A program made the position numbers and the translations under genes. DNA of 64,000 nucleotides from Acidobacteriota bacterium (GTDB taxonomy: Bacteria; Acidobacteriota; UBA6911; RPQK01; JAJDTT01). Numbering within the stretch: the first letter of the stretch is position 1; every line of letters starts with the position of its first letter. Shown piece after piece: positions 1 to 8,815 of this stretch. The notes under the pieces were generated by a model. The model was not told the origin of the DNA and did no database searches. It saw nothing but the letters and a program-made list of their open reading frames with translations. Location: NCBI GenBank assembly GCA_028874215.1, contig JAPPLF010000097.1, forward strand, positions 20,004-84,003. Reading direction: 5' to 3'.

Positions 1-124
1 GACGGCGAATCCCCTGCATATGCCAGAGCATGTGCCGTTGTTGGAATCGCATCCGCTCCGCGACCGTTCCATGTTCATCACGGCCCGGATGCGGCCAGAC
101 ATGAGCGTGAGTGTCGACAATCAT
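1..124 (-). CDS. Amidohydrolase family protein, N-terminal part (runs off left edge)
   Basis: The minus strand has an ATG at 124 opening a frame that stays open to the window edge (41 codons). It begins MIVDTHAHVW, the first beta strand of amidohydrolase-2/TIM-barrel metal hydrolases, where HxH supplies two metal ligands. There is no signal peptide, so a cytoplasmic hydrolase or decarboxylase is likely. It starts 20 bases after the stop of the ceramidase-like gene on the same strand, so the two are probably cotranscribed. The substrate cannot be told from 41 residues. Confidence 0.75.
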   Translation of the reverse strand, partial: MIVDTHAHVWPHPGRDEHGTVAERMRFQQRHMLWHMQGIRR

Positions 125-144
125 CGTGTTGGCGGAACGAGTCG

Positions 145-1455
145 CTACCGGGGCATCCCCTGAAGATAAGTGCTCACTCCCTGGGTGAAATCGTCCTCGA
201 CCTGCTCGGTGAAGGGCGAGACGCGGCCGGGTTCGTAGCCGCCTTCCGCGAAAGCCTGCCGGGTGGGCAGATACCCCAGGAAACCATTCGTGTATCCGGC
301 AAAGAAGGTGTAGGGAAACGGAGAATGGTTGCGTACGTTGATGGCGATCTCGCAAAACAGCTCGACCGGCGCTGTCCACAGGACGAGATCATCGTTGATC
401 TTCAGGAAACGGACCGGGACGCGAACCAGGCTCGCTCCGGTTTCCGTCTCTCGAAGGTAGTGCGCCAGTTCCTCGACCCAGCCAAAGCCGGGCTTGCGGG
501 GGGTCTCGATGACCGTCTCTCCAGTCCACAAGACGACCTTTGAAGTGCCGGTCTTCAGGGAGCGGTTCGCTTGCAGGATTCGATCCCCCAGCAAGACGTT
601 GAACTGGGTAATGTGACCTTTCTTGAAATCCGGATAGGTGCTGTAGAGAGGGGATATATTCCCGGCTGCACCGTTGACGTGCAGCATCGGCGCACCCACC
701 TTCTCCTCGACGTATTCGGACACAATCCCTTGTGCATCTCCGCTGATCAGGAGGTTCTCGGCCCCGAGAACGGTCCCGTGCATGGCATAAACGGCAATCA
801 GGCCCAGCGGCGACCCGTCCGTCCGGTCCAGCCGAATCAGTCCGATCTGGCGGTCCACCGCTGCCTCCGGGTTCATTCCGTAGGAGGCACGCCCGTCTAC
901 ATCGATGGCGCGCCGGTTGATGTTCGCCATCGAATGACCGGTCGTCACTCCCAGGCGCGCCGTTTCCAGTTTTGACCGAGCCTCCCGAATGCCCTCGATC
1001 AACCGGGCTTTCACCCATTCGGAATACTCAGGGTTGTGCTCATGCAAGAACCTCTCAGGCTGCATGCTCCTGATGAGGCCCGGCGAGCCCACCTCGGGAG
1101 CCGAGTGGGTGTGAGTCAGGGTCCACCACACCTGCTCGGACCGGATTCCCGTCTCCTGCTCCAATTCCCTGCAAAACTGCTCGTAGAAGGCAGGAGAAAT
1201 GGCGGCCAGGTCCGAGGAGACGAGAAAGAACTGCGTCTTCCCGTCATCCATTGCAGCGATTCGATGGTAGATGCGGTCGTGGACGCCCTCGGATTTCCTG
1301 GGGCCATAGCCCAAGAGCCAGAGCGATTCTTCCGGGGTGATATCCACCTTCACACAGGAGGCCCGAAAGTCCCCGGCGGCTCCTCCGGGAAGAGTTCCCG
1401 AAGCGGCCATGACCAGGATAAGGACGAAGAATATGGAGCAGTGTAAAGGTTTCAT
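145..1455 (-). CDS. Neutral/alkaline ceramidase-like hydrolase, secreted
   Basis: 436 residues with a Sec signal peptide (about 1-27) and the start of the neutral/alkaline non-lysosomal ceramidase domain (VKVDITPE near 36-42). The THTHSAPE motif at about 114-121 and the later histidine in YAMHG (about H226) match the zinc ligands of the family. A GNISP segment near 265-269 retains the serine (about S268) that is the nucleophile in characterised ceramidases. The length is well below that of full ceramidases (about 650) because the C-terminal domain is missing, which is common in environmental homologues annotated only by the N-terminal domain. Hydrolysis of an N-acyl lipid in the periplasm or outside is likely; true ceramidase activity is inference. 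The next gene downstream is the edge amidohydrolase. Confidence 0.8.
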   Translation of the reverse strand: MKPLHCSIFFVLILVMAASGTLPGGAAGDFRASCVKVDITPEESLWLLGYGPRKSEGVHDRIYHRIAAMDDGKTQFFLVSSDLAAISPAFYEQFCRELEQETGIRSEQVWWTLTHTHSAPEVGSPGLIRSMQPERFLHEHNPEYSEWVKARLIEGIREARSKLETARLGVTTGHSMANINRRAIDVDGRASYGMNPEAAVDRQIGLIRLDRTDGSPLGLIAVYAMHGTVLGAENLLISGDAQGIVSEYVEEKVGAPMLHVNGAAGNISPLYSTYPDFKKGHITQFNVLLGDRILQANRSLKTGTSKVVLWTGETVIETPRKPGFGWVEELAHYLRETETGASLVRVPVRFLKINDDLVLWTAPVELFCEIAINVRNHSPFPYTFFAGYTNGFLGYLPTRQAFAEGGYEPGRVSPFTEQVEDDFTQGVSTYLQGMPR

Positions 1456-1559
1456 GGTTGGATGATTTCCCGCCGTTTCACTCTCAGGGGTTGGAAGGCT
1501 TTGAATAGATTTATACTACATCTCCTCGCCGCGGTCGGCGAGTTCGAGACGGATGGCTC

Positions 1560-3196
1560 ATGGCGGGAATCGACTGGTTCATAGTAATCGCTCTCAATCT
1601 CCTGATCTTCGGCTACGCGTCCATCCGGTCGCTCAAGACGCACTCCGACGTGGACTGGTTTCTGGGCGGACGCAGCCTGCCCTTCTGGCTGATCGGCCTC
1701 TCGATGTTCGCAACCTCGGTGGACGGCGGCGAATACGTCGCCGTCAACGGCGCCACCTACCAGAATGGCCTGGTGATGTTCACCGGAGTTGTGTTCGGGG
1801 TCGGCGTCGGCGGCATGATCGCCGCCTATGTCGTCATGCCGGGCATGTACCGGGCGGGGCTGTTCACCAACGCGGAATACCTCGAGCACCGGTTCGGAAT
1901 CTCGGCGAGGATCATCAGCGTTCTGGTTCAGATCCAGTACCGGACGGCCACCCTGGCGACCATCGCGGTGGCCTTGCACCTCATGCTGACCGAAGTGGCT
2001 GACCTCCCGTCCGACAGCGCCTGGATTCTGATCGTCGGGTTGACTGCGGCAACGACTTTTTACGCCGCCTGGGGGGACTGAAAACGATTGCCGCCGCAGA
2101 CGTTCTGCTCGGCGCACTCATGCTCTTCTCGACTCTGGTGCTCTGGTCCGTCATCTGGCAGGAAGCCGGGGGTTGGGCCGGCACCCGGGCCGCGCTGGTC
2201 GGGCAGCTCGGTGAGCGAGAAGCAGAGGAGTTGCTGCACATCGGAAGCCGGGGTGATGCGAGCAGTCATCCAATTGTGGTGGTGATCGGATGGTGCCTGA
2301 TTGCCACCGGCTATTTTGTGGTGAACCACACTCAGACCATGAAGATGTTCGGCGCCCGGTCCCTGTGGGATCTGAAGATGTCCGTCGTAGCGGGCACCAC
2401 GCTGATCATTCTCTCAGGATACTTCAGCAGCTCGCTGGGACTGCTGGGGAGGGCACTGGTTCCCGGCCTGTCCAACCCGGACCTGATCTATCCCCGGCTG
2501 GTCGATCAATACCTGGTCTCCGGACTGAAGGGCATCGTCGTCGCCGGAATGATCGCGTCCGCCGTCAGCACCTTCGAAGGCATCGGAGTGGCCCTGTCCG
2601 CTCTTTTCACCCGTGACATCTACGCTCGCCTCCTGGTGCCCGACAGGAATGATCGTCACTATGTGATCGTCAGCCGGATGGCCACCGTCGTCATCGTCGC
2701 CATCACGTTTCTCTACGTTCCCTTTATCCTTCGCGCTGAGAACATCGTGGAATTCTTCGTCGGCATCACCAGTATCTTCGTGACCCCTCTGATGACCGTG
2801 TACCTGGTCGGCTCAACGACGAGAGTCGACCGGCGCGCCGGCCTTGTGGGCCTGATCGCCGGACCCGCCTTCCGGCTGACGGTAGTCGCGCTGGAAACCC
2901 ACCTTCCGCTGTGGTTGACGGACAATTTCGTAGCGTACCTTTGGACGACCGGCGTGACGGCCGCCTCCATGTTGATCGCATCGATGATCCTGGGCGCCGT
3001 ATCTCCGGCGGCTGCTCGGGGAACGGCCCCAAGGACGACTCGGCCCTCCGGTTGGCTGGCGCGCTCCCAAGGAACGGTCAGGAAGATTGCCTTATCACCG
3101 TTTCCGGGCGGCGTTCCCTGGTGGGCATCCCCTTCCCTCTGGGCCGCCGCAGTACTGAGCACGTCGGGCTACGTCGTATTTGTGGTCCTCTGGTAG
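1560..3196 (+). pseudogene. Sodium:solute symporter (SSS family), split by a one-base frameshift
   Basis: Two adjacent frames together make one SSS-family permease. The first (1560-2081) has the N-terminal helices with the family motif DWFLGGRSLPFW and ends FYAAWGD-stop. The second frame reads GGLKTIAAADVLLG immediately after the tryptophan and runs to 3196 with the remaining helices. The break lies in a run of six G at 2071-2076; seven G would restore one protein of about 545 residues. A -1 ribosomal slip on the run would also restore it, so three readings are open: genuine pseudogene, assembly or sequencing error, or programmed frameshift. The family imports sugars, amino acids or carboxylates with Na+. 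It is divergent from the ceramidase-like gene across about 100 bases. Confidence 0.85.
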
Positions 3197-3212
3197 TGAC
3201 CGGCGGTCCACG

Positions 3213-3241
3213 AAAAAAGGGGCGGAAGACCGCCCCTTTTT
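3213..3241. terminator. Bidirectional rho-independent terminator
   Basis: A perfect 7-bp GC stem (ggggcgg at 3219-3225, ccgcccc at 3230-3236) with a four-base loop is flanked by six A on the left and five T on the right. It lies between the convergent symporter and TonB-receptor genes and can serve both strands. Confidence 0.85.
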
Positions 3242-3263
3242 CATTCCCAGTGTTCTCCTTGGA

Positions 3264-6200
3264 CTAGAACTCCAAGCGAAGTCCCAACTGGATGTTCCTT
3301 GGTGGACGCGTCGCGGAGATGATTCCGAAATTGCTCGATCCTACGGAGTTGCCGAAACCGAAGAACTGGGCGCGGTTGAAGGCGTTATAGGCCTCGGCAC
3401 GGAACTGTATCCTGGCCGTTTCTCCGATGTGAAAACTCTTGGAGATATTGAGATCCCAGTTGCGGATTCCCGGCTCCAGGACCTCGCCACGGCCCGTGTT
3501 GCCGAACGTTCCCACCTCCGGATTCGCAAAGTAGTTCACGTCAAACCAGCGCAGGTTGTTGGCGCGAGGATCGAGGGTCTTCACCTTGCCTGTCCGGACC
3601 TTGTCCGGCCGGGTTGCCCACCAGAACTGACCCGTGTTGCTCCAATCCCGAGGGAACGGTCGAATGATCCTGGGGCTCCCGGATTGGAATGTGGTGATTC
3701 CACTGAGTTGCCAGCCGCCTAAGATTCCATTGATCACCGGGTGCATATCGCCCCCGAAGCGTTTGCCGCGACCCACCGGAATTTCCCAGATGTACCCGAC
3801 GCTGAGCCGGTGTTTGGCGTGGAACTGGGACAAGCCCTTCTCGGCCTTCTTGTCATACGAATTCTGGGCCCAGAATCCGGTGGCATCGTTGAGGTTGCCG
3901 TAGTCATCAAGCGTCCTGGCAAAGGTGTAGGAGGAGATGAACGAGAGGCCCCGGTCAAACCTCCGCTCCACGCGCAACAGGCCGGCATTGTAGTTGTTCT
4001 GGGCGCTGTGCTCCATGATGAAGGTGAAATTCGACAGGTCCGGATAAGGCAGCCGTGTCGTAAACGGTGTCGTGACTCCCGGGGGATCCAACTGAGCCTG
4101 ATTGTAATTGATGCGGCGCTGGCCATGGTATCCGTGTGAACCCACGTAACCCACTTCCACCAGCAGGTTTCTGACGACTTCCCGCTGCACGGTCAACTGC
4201 CAGTGTTGGATGATGGCGTCGTCGAACTTCCGGGTGACCGAATGCAGCGTGGCGCCGGCCAGTGAGGGATGCCACGTGGGTCCGGTGATCTGGGGGAAAT
4301 CCGCACGTGAGATATCGGCAACCGGGAACAATTTGGACATGTCATTGGTGTCCAGATCGGTAAACAAGGTCTTGGGGTTGATAAACCGCAGGACGTTGGA
4401 GGGCGGATTCAGGGCCCCGTTGACCTGGTCGGTGGCGTCCGGTGGAGAGTAGAAGATGCCATACGAGGCGCGAATGACCGTCCTGTTGTCTCCGAAGGGG
4501 GAGTACGCAAGACCGATTCGCGGGCCCCAGTTGTTTCGGTCGGCATTGTAGTAACTCTCGCCCGGCTCGGCGGCGTCCAGGGGAGTGGGTGGGCAAGGAG
4601 TCGTGTGCTGAAAACAGCTTCCGGGAGGAGCCACGAAATCGAAAACCGCGTAATCTCCCCGGATCGCATTCCAGGGTTCGTAGTACTCATAGCGCAGGCC
4701 CATGTTCACGGTCAGCTCGGGGGAGACTCTCCAGTCATCCTGCAGGTAGAACCCCCACAGCTTCTGATTGAAGTAACCGGTGCCGTTGCCGGCCAATCCC
4801 CAGGTTTCTTGCGCCTGTCCCACCATGAAATCCGCAAATGGACTGCCCGACGCAGTATCTCCCGGGAATTGCGTGAAAATCCCGTTGAAGGTGAAGTTCC
4901 CCCGGATGCCGGCCTGAGCCAGCCAGCGCATGCGAATCTCCCGGATATCGAAGCCGAGTTTGATCGAGTGATTCCCATACCTTGTCATCAGGTTGTCGGA
5001 GATCTGGTAGGTGTTGTTCAGAGCACCGAAAGGTGCGTCCGGGGTTGGCCCGACGCGGGTGTAGTTGCTCCAGCCGAAGCTGGGCAGTCCAAAACCGAGG
5101 GGCGAGCCGCCGATGTTCTTGAATCCGAAAACGTCTGACGAATAGTCCACATCTCCCGATCCGTCCTGTCCTCCGAACCAGTTTCCCCGGTTGTATCCGA
5201 CGCGCAGCTCGTTGACGGTGGTGGGCGAAAACGTATGGATCTCCGACATCATCGCATTGTGCATGTTGTTGTCGTTGTTGGTGCCGGAGAGAGGCACCAC
5301 GTTGCCTCTTCTCTTGCGGTCGATCGACTCCATGTAGCGCCCGTAGATCTGATCGCTGTCGGAGATAACGTGATCGATGCGCACGGTCCAGAAGTTGATA
5401 TCCTCCGGGTCCGACTTGGTTCCAAGGAAGTTGCTGTTTCCAGGCAGCGTCGTCCCCTCGTCGTGGGTGGGACTCGGAATCAGGTCCAGACCGACCAGGG
5501 TCTTGGCCTGAGGACTAAGGCGGTTGCTGGGAATCTGGTTTCCCGGGAAGGGTTGCCGGGTGAATCCCGCCGGCGCGTTTGCATCCTCGACCGTCGTATA
5601 GGGATCGTAAATGGTCTGCCCCAGAGAGGAGAAATCGCCCTGGAGCCACCTGGGGTCGGGAAATCTCCCAAAGGCGGTCGCACTCTGGCGAAAACGGGTT
5701 CCTTCGTAGGCGAAAAAGAAGAAGGTCTGGTCCCGGCCATCGTAGCCCGGTACGCGAATGGGTCCCCCGACGTTGGCGCCGAACTGGTTGTAGTTGAATG
5801 CGTTCTTGTCCGCCCCGGCGCGGTTGCTGAAAAAGCTGTTGGCGTTGAAGATGTCGTTTCGATTGTAGTTGTAGATCGCGCCACGCAATTCATTGGTGCC
5901 GCTCTTGGTGGTGGTGATGAACTGGACCGATCCCCGGCCCTGTTCAGCCGAAAAATTATGGCTCTTGACTTTGAATTCCTGTAGCGAATCCAAGGACGGG
6001 GTGGCCGACTGGGTTTGAATCCAAACCGTATTCGAGTCGATTCCGTCTATGGTGTACGAGGTATAAGCCCCCCGCTGGCCGGCAAGCTGGTAGTAATTGC
6101 CGCGGTTCTGATTCGGTATGTATCCGGTGGCGCTGGGAACGGGAGTGACGGCGGTGGGCAACAAGGTCGCCAAGGCCTGGTAGTTGCGGGTGAGCAGCGG

Positions 6201-6650
6201 CAACTGGCGCATCTGCTCTTCCTTGATCGTCCCCCCGACTTCCGAGGTCTCGGTCTCGACCAACGGCACCGCTGCCCGGACTTCCACCTCCTCCCCGATC
6301 TCTCCCACCTGCAGCGTCAAATCGACGCGAAGCTTCGTGGCCAGGTCCAGTTCGGCACCCGGTTCGACAGCCGTCTTGAATCCGGCCATCTCAGCCGTCA
6401 CTCGATAGACTCCAGGATCCAAGAAAGGAATTTCGTAACCACCGGTATCCCCGGTCACCACCGAACGGGCGATGTTGGTCCCCAGATGGGTGGCCGTGAC
6501 GTCGACGCCGGGCACCACGCCACCGGTGTCATCCTTGATCGTCCCTGAGATGGTGCTCTTGACTTGGCCTTGGGCGCCGGCGGTGGCAAGCACCAGCAGA
6601 ACAAAAAGCAGAAGAGCAATCTTGGCAGTACAGAGCGAGGTCTGCATCAT
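3264..6650 (-). CDS. TonB-dependent receptor, Oar-like, with carboxypeptidase-regulatory domain
   Basis: An outer-membrane receptor of about 1128 residues. Order: signal peptide (about 1-28, MMQTSLC then a hydrophobic run), a carboxypeptidase-regulatory-like beta-sandwich (about 30-115, STISGTIKDDTGGVVPGVDV), a plug-like region, then a long beta-barrel part ending in LGLRLEF with the terminal aromatic typical of outer-membrane proteins. This architecture is strongly expanded in Acidobacteriota, where such receptors are thought to import oligosaccharides or other large nutrients. The start at 6650 is chosen over an upstream codon at 6698 because AGGAGG lies 5 bases before it and the signal peptide begins there. 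No SusD partner is adjacent. Substrate unknown. Confidence 0.9.
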   Translation of the reverse strand: MMQTSLCTAKIALLLFVLLVLATAGAQGQVKSTISGTIKDDTGGVVPGVDVTATHLGTNIARSVVTGDTGGYEIPFLDPGVYRVTAEMAGFKTAVEPGAELDLATKLRVDLTLQVGEIGEEVEVRAAVPLVETETSEVGGTIKEEQMRQLPLLTRNYQALATLLPTAVTPVPSATGYIPNQNRGNYYQLAGQRGAYTSYTIDGIDSNTVWIQTQSATPSLDSLQEFKVKSHNFSAEQGRGSVQFITTTKSGTNELRGAIYNYNRNDIFNANSFFSNRAGADKNAFNYNQFGANVGGPIRVPGYDGRDQTFFFFAYEGTRFRQSATAFGRFPDPRWLQGDFSSLGQTIYDPYTTVEDANAPAGFTRQPFPGNQIPSNRLSPQAKTLVGLDLIPSPTHDEGTTLPGNSNFLGTKSDPEDINFWTVRIDHVISDSDQIYGRYMESIDRKRRGNVVPLSGTNNDNNMHNAMMSEIHTFSPTTVNELRVGYNRGNWFGGQDGSGDVDYSSDVFGFKNIGGSPLGFGLPSFGWSNYTRVGPTPDAPFGALNNTYQISDNLMTRYGNHSIKLGFDIREIRMRWLAQAGIRGNFTFNGIFTQFPGDTASGSPFADFMVGQAQETWGLAGNGTGYFNQKLWGFYLQDDWRVSPELTVNMGLRYEYYEPWNAIRGDYAVFDFVAPPGSCFQHTTPCPPTPLDAAEPGESYYNADRNNWGPRIGLAYSPFGDNRTVIRASYGIFYSPPDATDQVNGALNPPSNVLRFINPKTLFTDLDTNDMSKLFPVADISRADFPQITGPTWHPSLAGATLHSVTRKFDDAIIQHWQLTVQREVVRNLLVEVGYVGSHGYHGQRRINYNQAQLDPPGVTTPFTTRLPYPDLSNFTFIMEHSAQNNYNAGLLRVERRFDRGLSFISSYTFARTLDDYGNLNDATGFWAQNSYDKKAEKGLSQFHAKHRLSVGYIWEIPVGRGKRFGGDMHPVINGILGGWQLSGITTFQSGSPRIIRPFPRDWSNTGQFWWATRPDKVRTGKVKTLDPRANNLRWFDVNYFANPEVGTFGNTGRGEVLEPGIRNWDLNISKSFHIGETARIQFRAEAYNAFNRAQFFGFGNSVGSSNFGIISATRPPRNIQLGLRLEF

Positions 6651-6710
6651 TTCATCCTCCTTGGCGGGCGAGCGGGCGGGCGTGGAAAAAACTTCCACTA
6701 GTTGCGGCTG

Positions 6711-6740
6711 AGCCTACACGGTCTGGTCAGCAACGGTCAA
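6711..6740 (-). promoter_or_regulatory. Candidate sigma-70 promoter of the TonB-receptor gene
   Basis: On the minus strand TTGACC (6735-6740) and TAGGCT (6711-6716) are 18 bases apart, about 60 bases upstream of the receptor start at 6650. The -35 is good and the -10 weak. No transcript evidence. Confidence 0.35.
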
Positions 6741-6829
6741 GAAAAAAACAGGGCCACCTCAGGTGCTGTGCTACGCTTGCGTATAGTTTGCAATTCCAAG
6801 CCATTGGATCGGCTCGCCCCGCATGAGCT

Positions 6830-7110
6830 TTAACCCGCATTTCTCACCAGGTCGCTATGCGTATGACGAAAAAGGGCCTGCATTTGAGCATTTACGCTAA
6901 TTTGTCCAAGGTTTCTCCGGGCCATACTGCGCTGGGCGCGCGCTCGCTGGTCTTTTCGCCCTCAGCGCGCACATGCTCCCTCAAACGTAGTCACCACTAC
7001 GCTCTCAGTCGCGAGCACGCGGGGATGATGAAGAGTCGGCGGCTAAAAGCCGCCGCTCCGGCGAAAATCCTGCGCGATCGTCACGCCCCCTGGTGAAAAA
7101 TGCGGGTTAA
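6830..7110. mobile_element. MITE-like element with 18-bp terminal inverted repeats and TTAA target duplication
   Basis: The left end CCCGCATTTCTCACCAGG (6834-6851) is repeated inverted at 7089-7106 with one mismatch (17 of 18). Each end is immediately flanked by TTAA (6830-6833 and 7107-7110). The 273-bp interior has no credible gene; the 79-codon frame at 6857-7096 shows no recognisable protein and covers internal hairpins (CGTAGT/ACTACG near 6990 and GGCGGCT/AGCCGCC near 7041). TTAA-specific insertion is known for IS1380-family and piggyBac-like transposases, so this may be a non-autonomous derivative of such an element; that assignment is inference. The right end overlaps the first codons of the next gene. 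Confidence 0.8.
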
Positions 7111-8815
7111 GAAGACGATCCATGTCCCGATGGTTCTCTGCTTCCTTTGGGTCTCTGCCTGGGCACAAAAAGAGTCCGGTTCAATCCCTCCCGGGGCCCG
7201 TTTCGTGGATATTGCAGCCGAGGCCGGACTGGGTGATTTCGTCTGTTATTCGGGAGGCATTGAGCGGAAAGAAACCATTCTGGAAACCACCGGAGCGGGC
7301 TGTGCCTTGCTGGATTACGACAACGACGGCGACCTCGACATATTCCTGATGACGGCCAGCCGGAGCGAGGGGTTCGCGGAGAGCGCCGAGCCTTCCAACC
7401 GCTTGTATCGGAATGACGGCAGCGGCCGGTTCAGCGACGTTACCGGCCAGGCCGGACTGGTGCGATCGGGCTGGGGCCAGGGAGTGTGCGCCGGAGACTA
7501 CGACAATGACGGCTGGATCGATCTCTACCTGACTTACTACGGGAACAATGTTCTTTACCGCAACACCGGAGAGGGCTCCTTTACGGATGTCACCCGGAAG
7601 GCGGGGCTGTACACGAAGCACAGATTGTGGGGCGTGGGTTGCTCGTTCCTGGACTATGACCGGGATTCGGACCTCGACCTGTTCGTCACCAACTACATCG
7701 ATTTCGATCCGGTGACCGCTCCCCGTCCCGGAGAGAATTCCAACTGCCTGTGGAAGGGGATTCCCGTCATGTGCGGTCCTCGAGGCCTGAAGGGCCTGCC
7801 CTCCAATCTCTATCGGAACGAAGGCGATGGGACATTTGCCGATGTGAGCGGGCACGCGGGGATCACCGCCGCCGGTGAAAGATACGGACTAGGGGTTTTG
7901 GTGGCGGATTACGACAACGACGGCTGGCCCGACGTCTACGTCGCTTGCGACTCGACACCCAATCTTCTGTTTCGCAACAACCGTGACGGGACCTTCTCCG
8001 AGATGGGCCTGTTGGCGGGAGTGGCCTACAGCGGGGATGGAAAAGAGCAGGCCGGCATGGGCGTCGACGCCGGGGATTACGACAACGACGGTGATCTGGA
8101 CATCGTGAAGACGAATTTTTCCGACGACAAGTCGAGCCTCTACAAGAACCATGGCGACGGCACCTTCAGTGACGCGACGTTTGAAGCCGGGTTGGGAGTG
8201 AACCTGGCATATCTTGGCTGGGGCGTGGGATTTTTGGACTACGATCAGGATGGTTACGACGACATCTTCATCGCCAATGGTCACGTCTACCCGGAGATCG
8301 ACGGCCACGGTTTTCGGTCCCGGTACAGGCAGCGGAAAGTCCTTTACCGGAACACGGGCAACAGCACCTTTGTGGACGTGACCGCATCGTCCGGAGCGGA
8401 TCTGCTGCAGCCACAGACGAGCCGCGGCATTGCTCTCGGAGACATCGATAACGACGGGACTCTCGAAATCCTGGTAAACAACGAAAACGGAAGACCCAGC
8501 CTCTATAAGAACTACGGGCCACATGGGAATTGGATCGTCATTCTGGCCATCGGCAGCCGCTCGAACCGCAGTGCGATCGGTACGCGCGTTTCGGCAGCCT
8601 CGGACGGCGGGCGAAGACTGATCAAGGAAGTGCGCAGTGGCGGGACGTACGCTTCACAGAGCGACCTGCGACTGCATTTCGGCCTGGGGCCCGCGGGAAA
8701 GACGGATCTGGAAGTCCGATGGCCCGATGGCTCGGTGGAAAAGTTCGCCGGGGTCGCGGCCAATCAGTTCCTCACCATCAGGGAAGGCATCGGAATTGAG
8801 GGAGACAAAGACTGA
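7100..8815 (+). CDS. Exported FG-GAP/VCBS repeat protein with ASPIC/UnbV domain (CRTAC1 type)
   Basis: 571 residues: signal peptide ending near SAWAQ (about 22), then about seven calcium-binding VCBS/FG-GAP blades (LDYDNDGDLDIFL, GDYDNDGWIDLYL and others), and a C-terminal ASPIC/UnbV domain (about 490-560; SNRSAIGTRV, then DLRLHFGLGPAGKTDLEVRWPDG in two parts). A Cys pair C-x8-C sits in a loop before an LYRN blade. A beta-propeller binding or lectin-like role at the surface is expected; no enzyme activity is visible. The ATG at 7100 is inside the right terminal repeat of the mobile element; an internal ATG at 7130 (MVLCFLW) may be the older start. The TPR gene follows with a 20-base overlap, indicating one operon. 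Confidence 0.85.
   Translation: MRVKKTIHVPMVLCFLWVSAWAQKESGSIPPGARFVDIAAEAGLGDFVCYSGGIERKETILETTGAGCALLDYDNDGDLDIFLMTASRSEGFAESAEPSNRLYRNDGSGRFSDVTGQAGLVRSGWGQGVCAGDYDNDGWIDLYLTYYGNNVLYRNTGEGSFTDVTRKAGLYTKHRLWGVGCSFLDYDRDSDLDLFVTNYIDFDPVTAPRPGENSNCLWKGIPVMCGPRGLKGLPSNLYRNEGDGTFADVSGHAGITAAGERYGLGVLVADYDNDGWPDVYVACDSTPNLLFRNNRDGTFSEMGLLAGVAYSGDGKEQAGMGVDAGDYDNDGDLDIVKTNFSDDKSSLYKNHGDGTFSDATFEAGLGVNLAYLGWGVGFLDYDQDGYDDIFIANGHVYPEIDGHGFRSRYRQRKVLYRNTGNSTFVDVTASSGADLLQPQTSRGIALGDIDNDGTLEILVNNENGRPSLYKNYGPHGNWIVILAIGSRSNRSAIGTRVSAASDGGRRLIKEVRSGGTYASQSDLRLHFGLGPAGKTDLEVRWPDGSVEKFAGVAANQFLTIREGIGIEGDKD

Noticed and set aside
6857..7096. 79-codon open frame inside the inverted-repeat element
   Set aside because: It overlies internal hairpins, has no family-like sequence and ends within the terminal repeat; the element is better read as non-coding.
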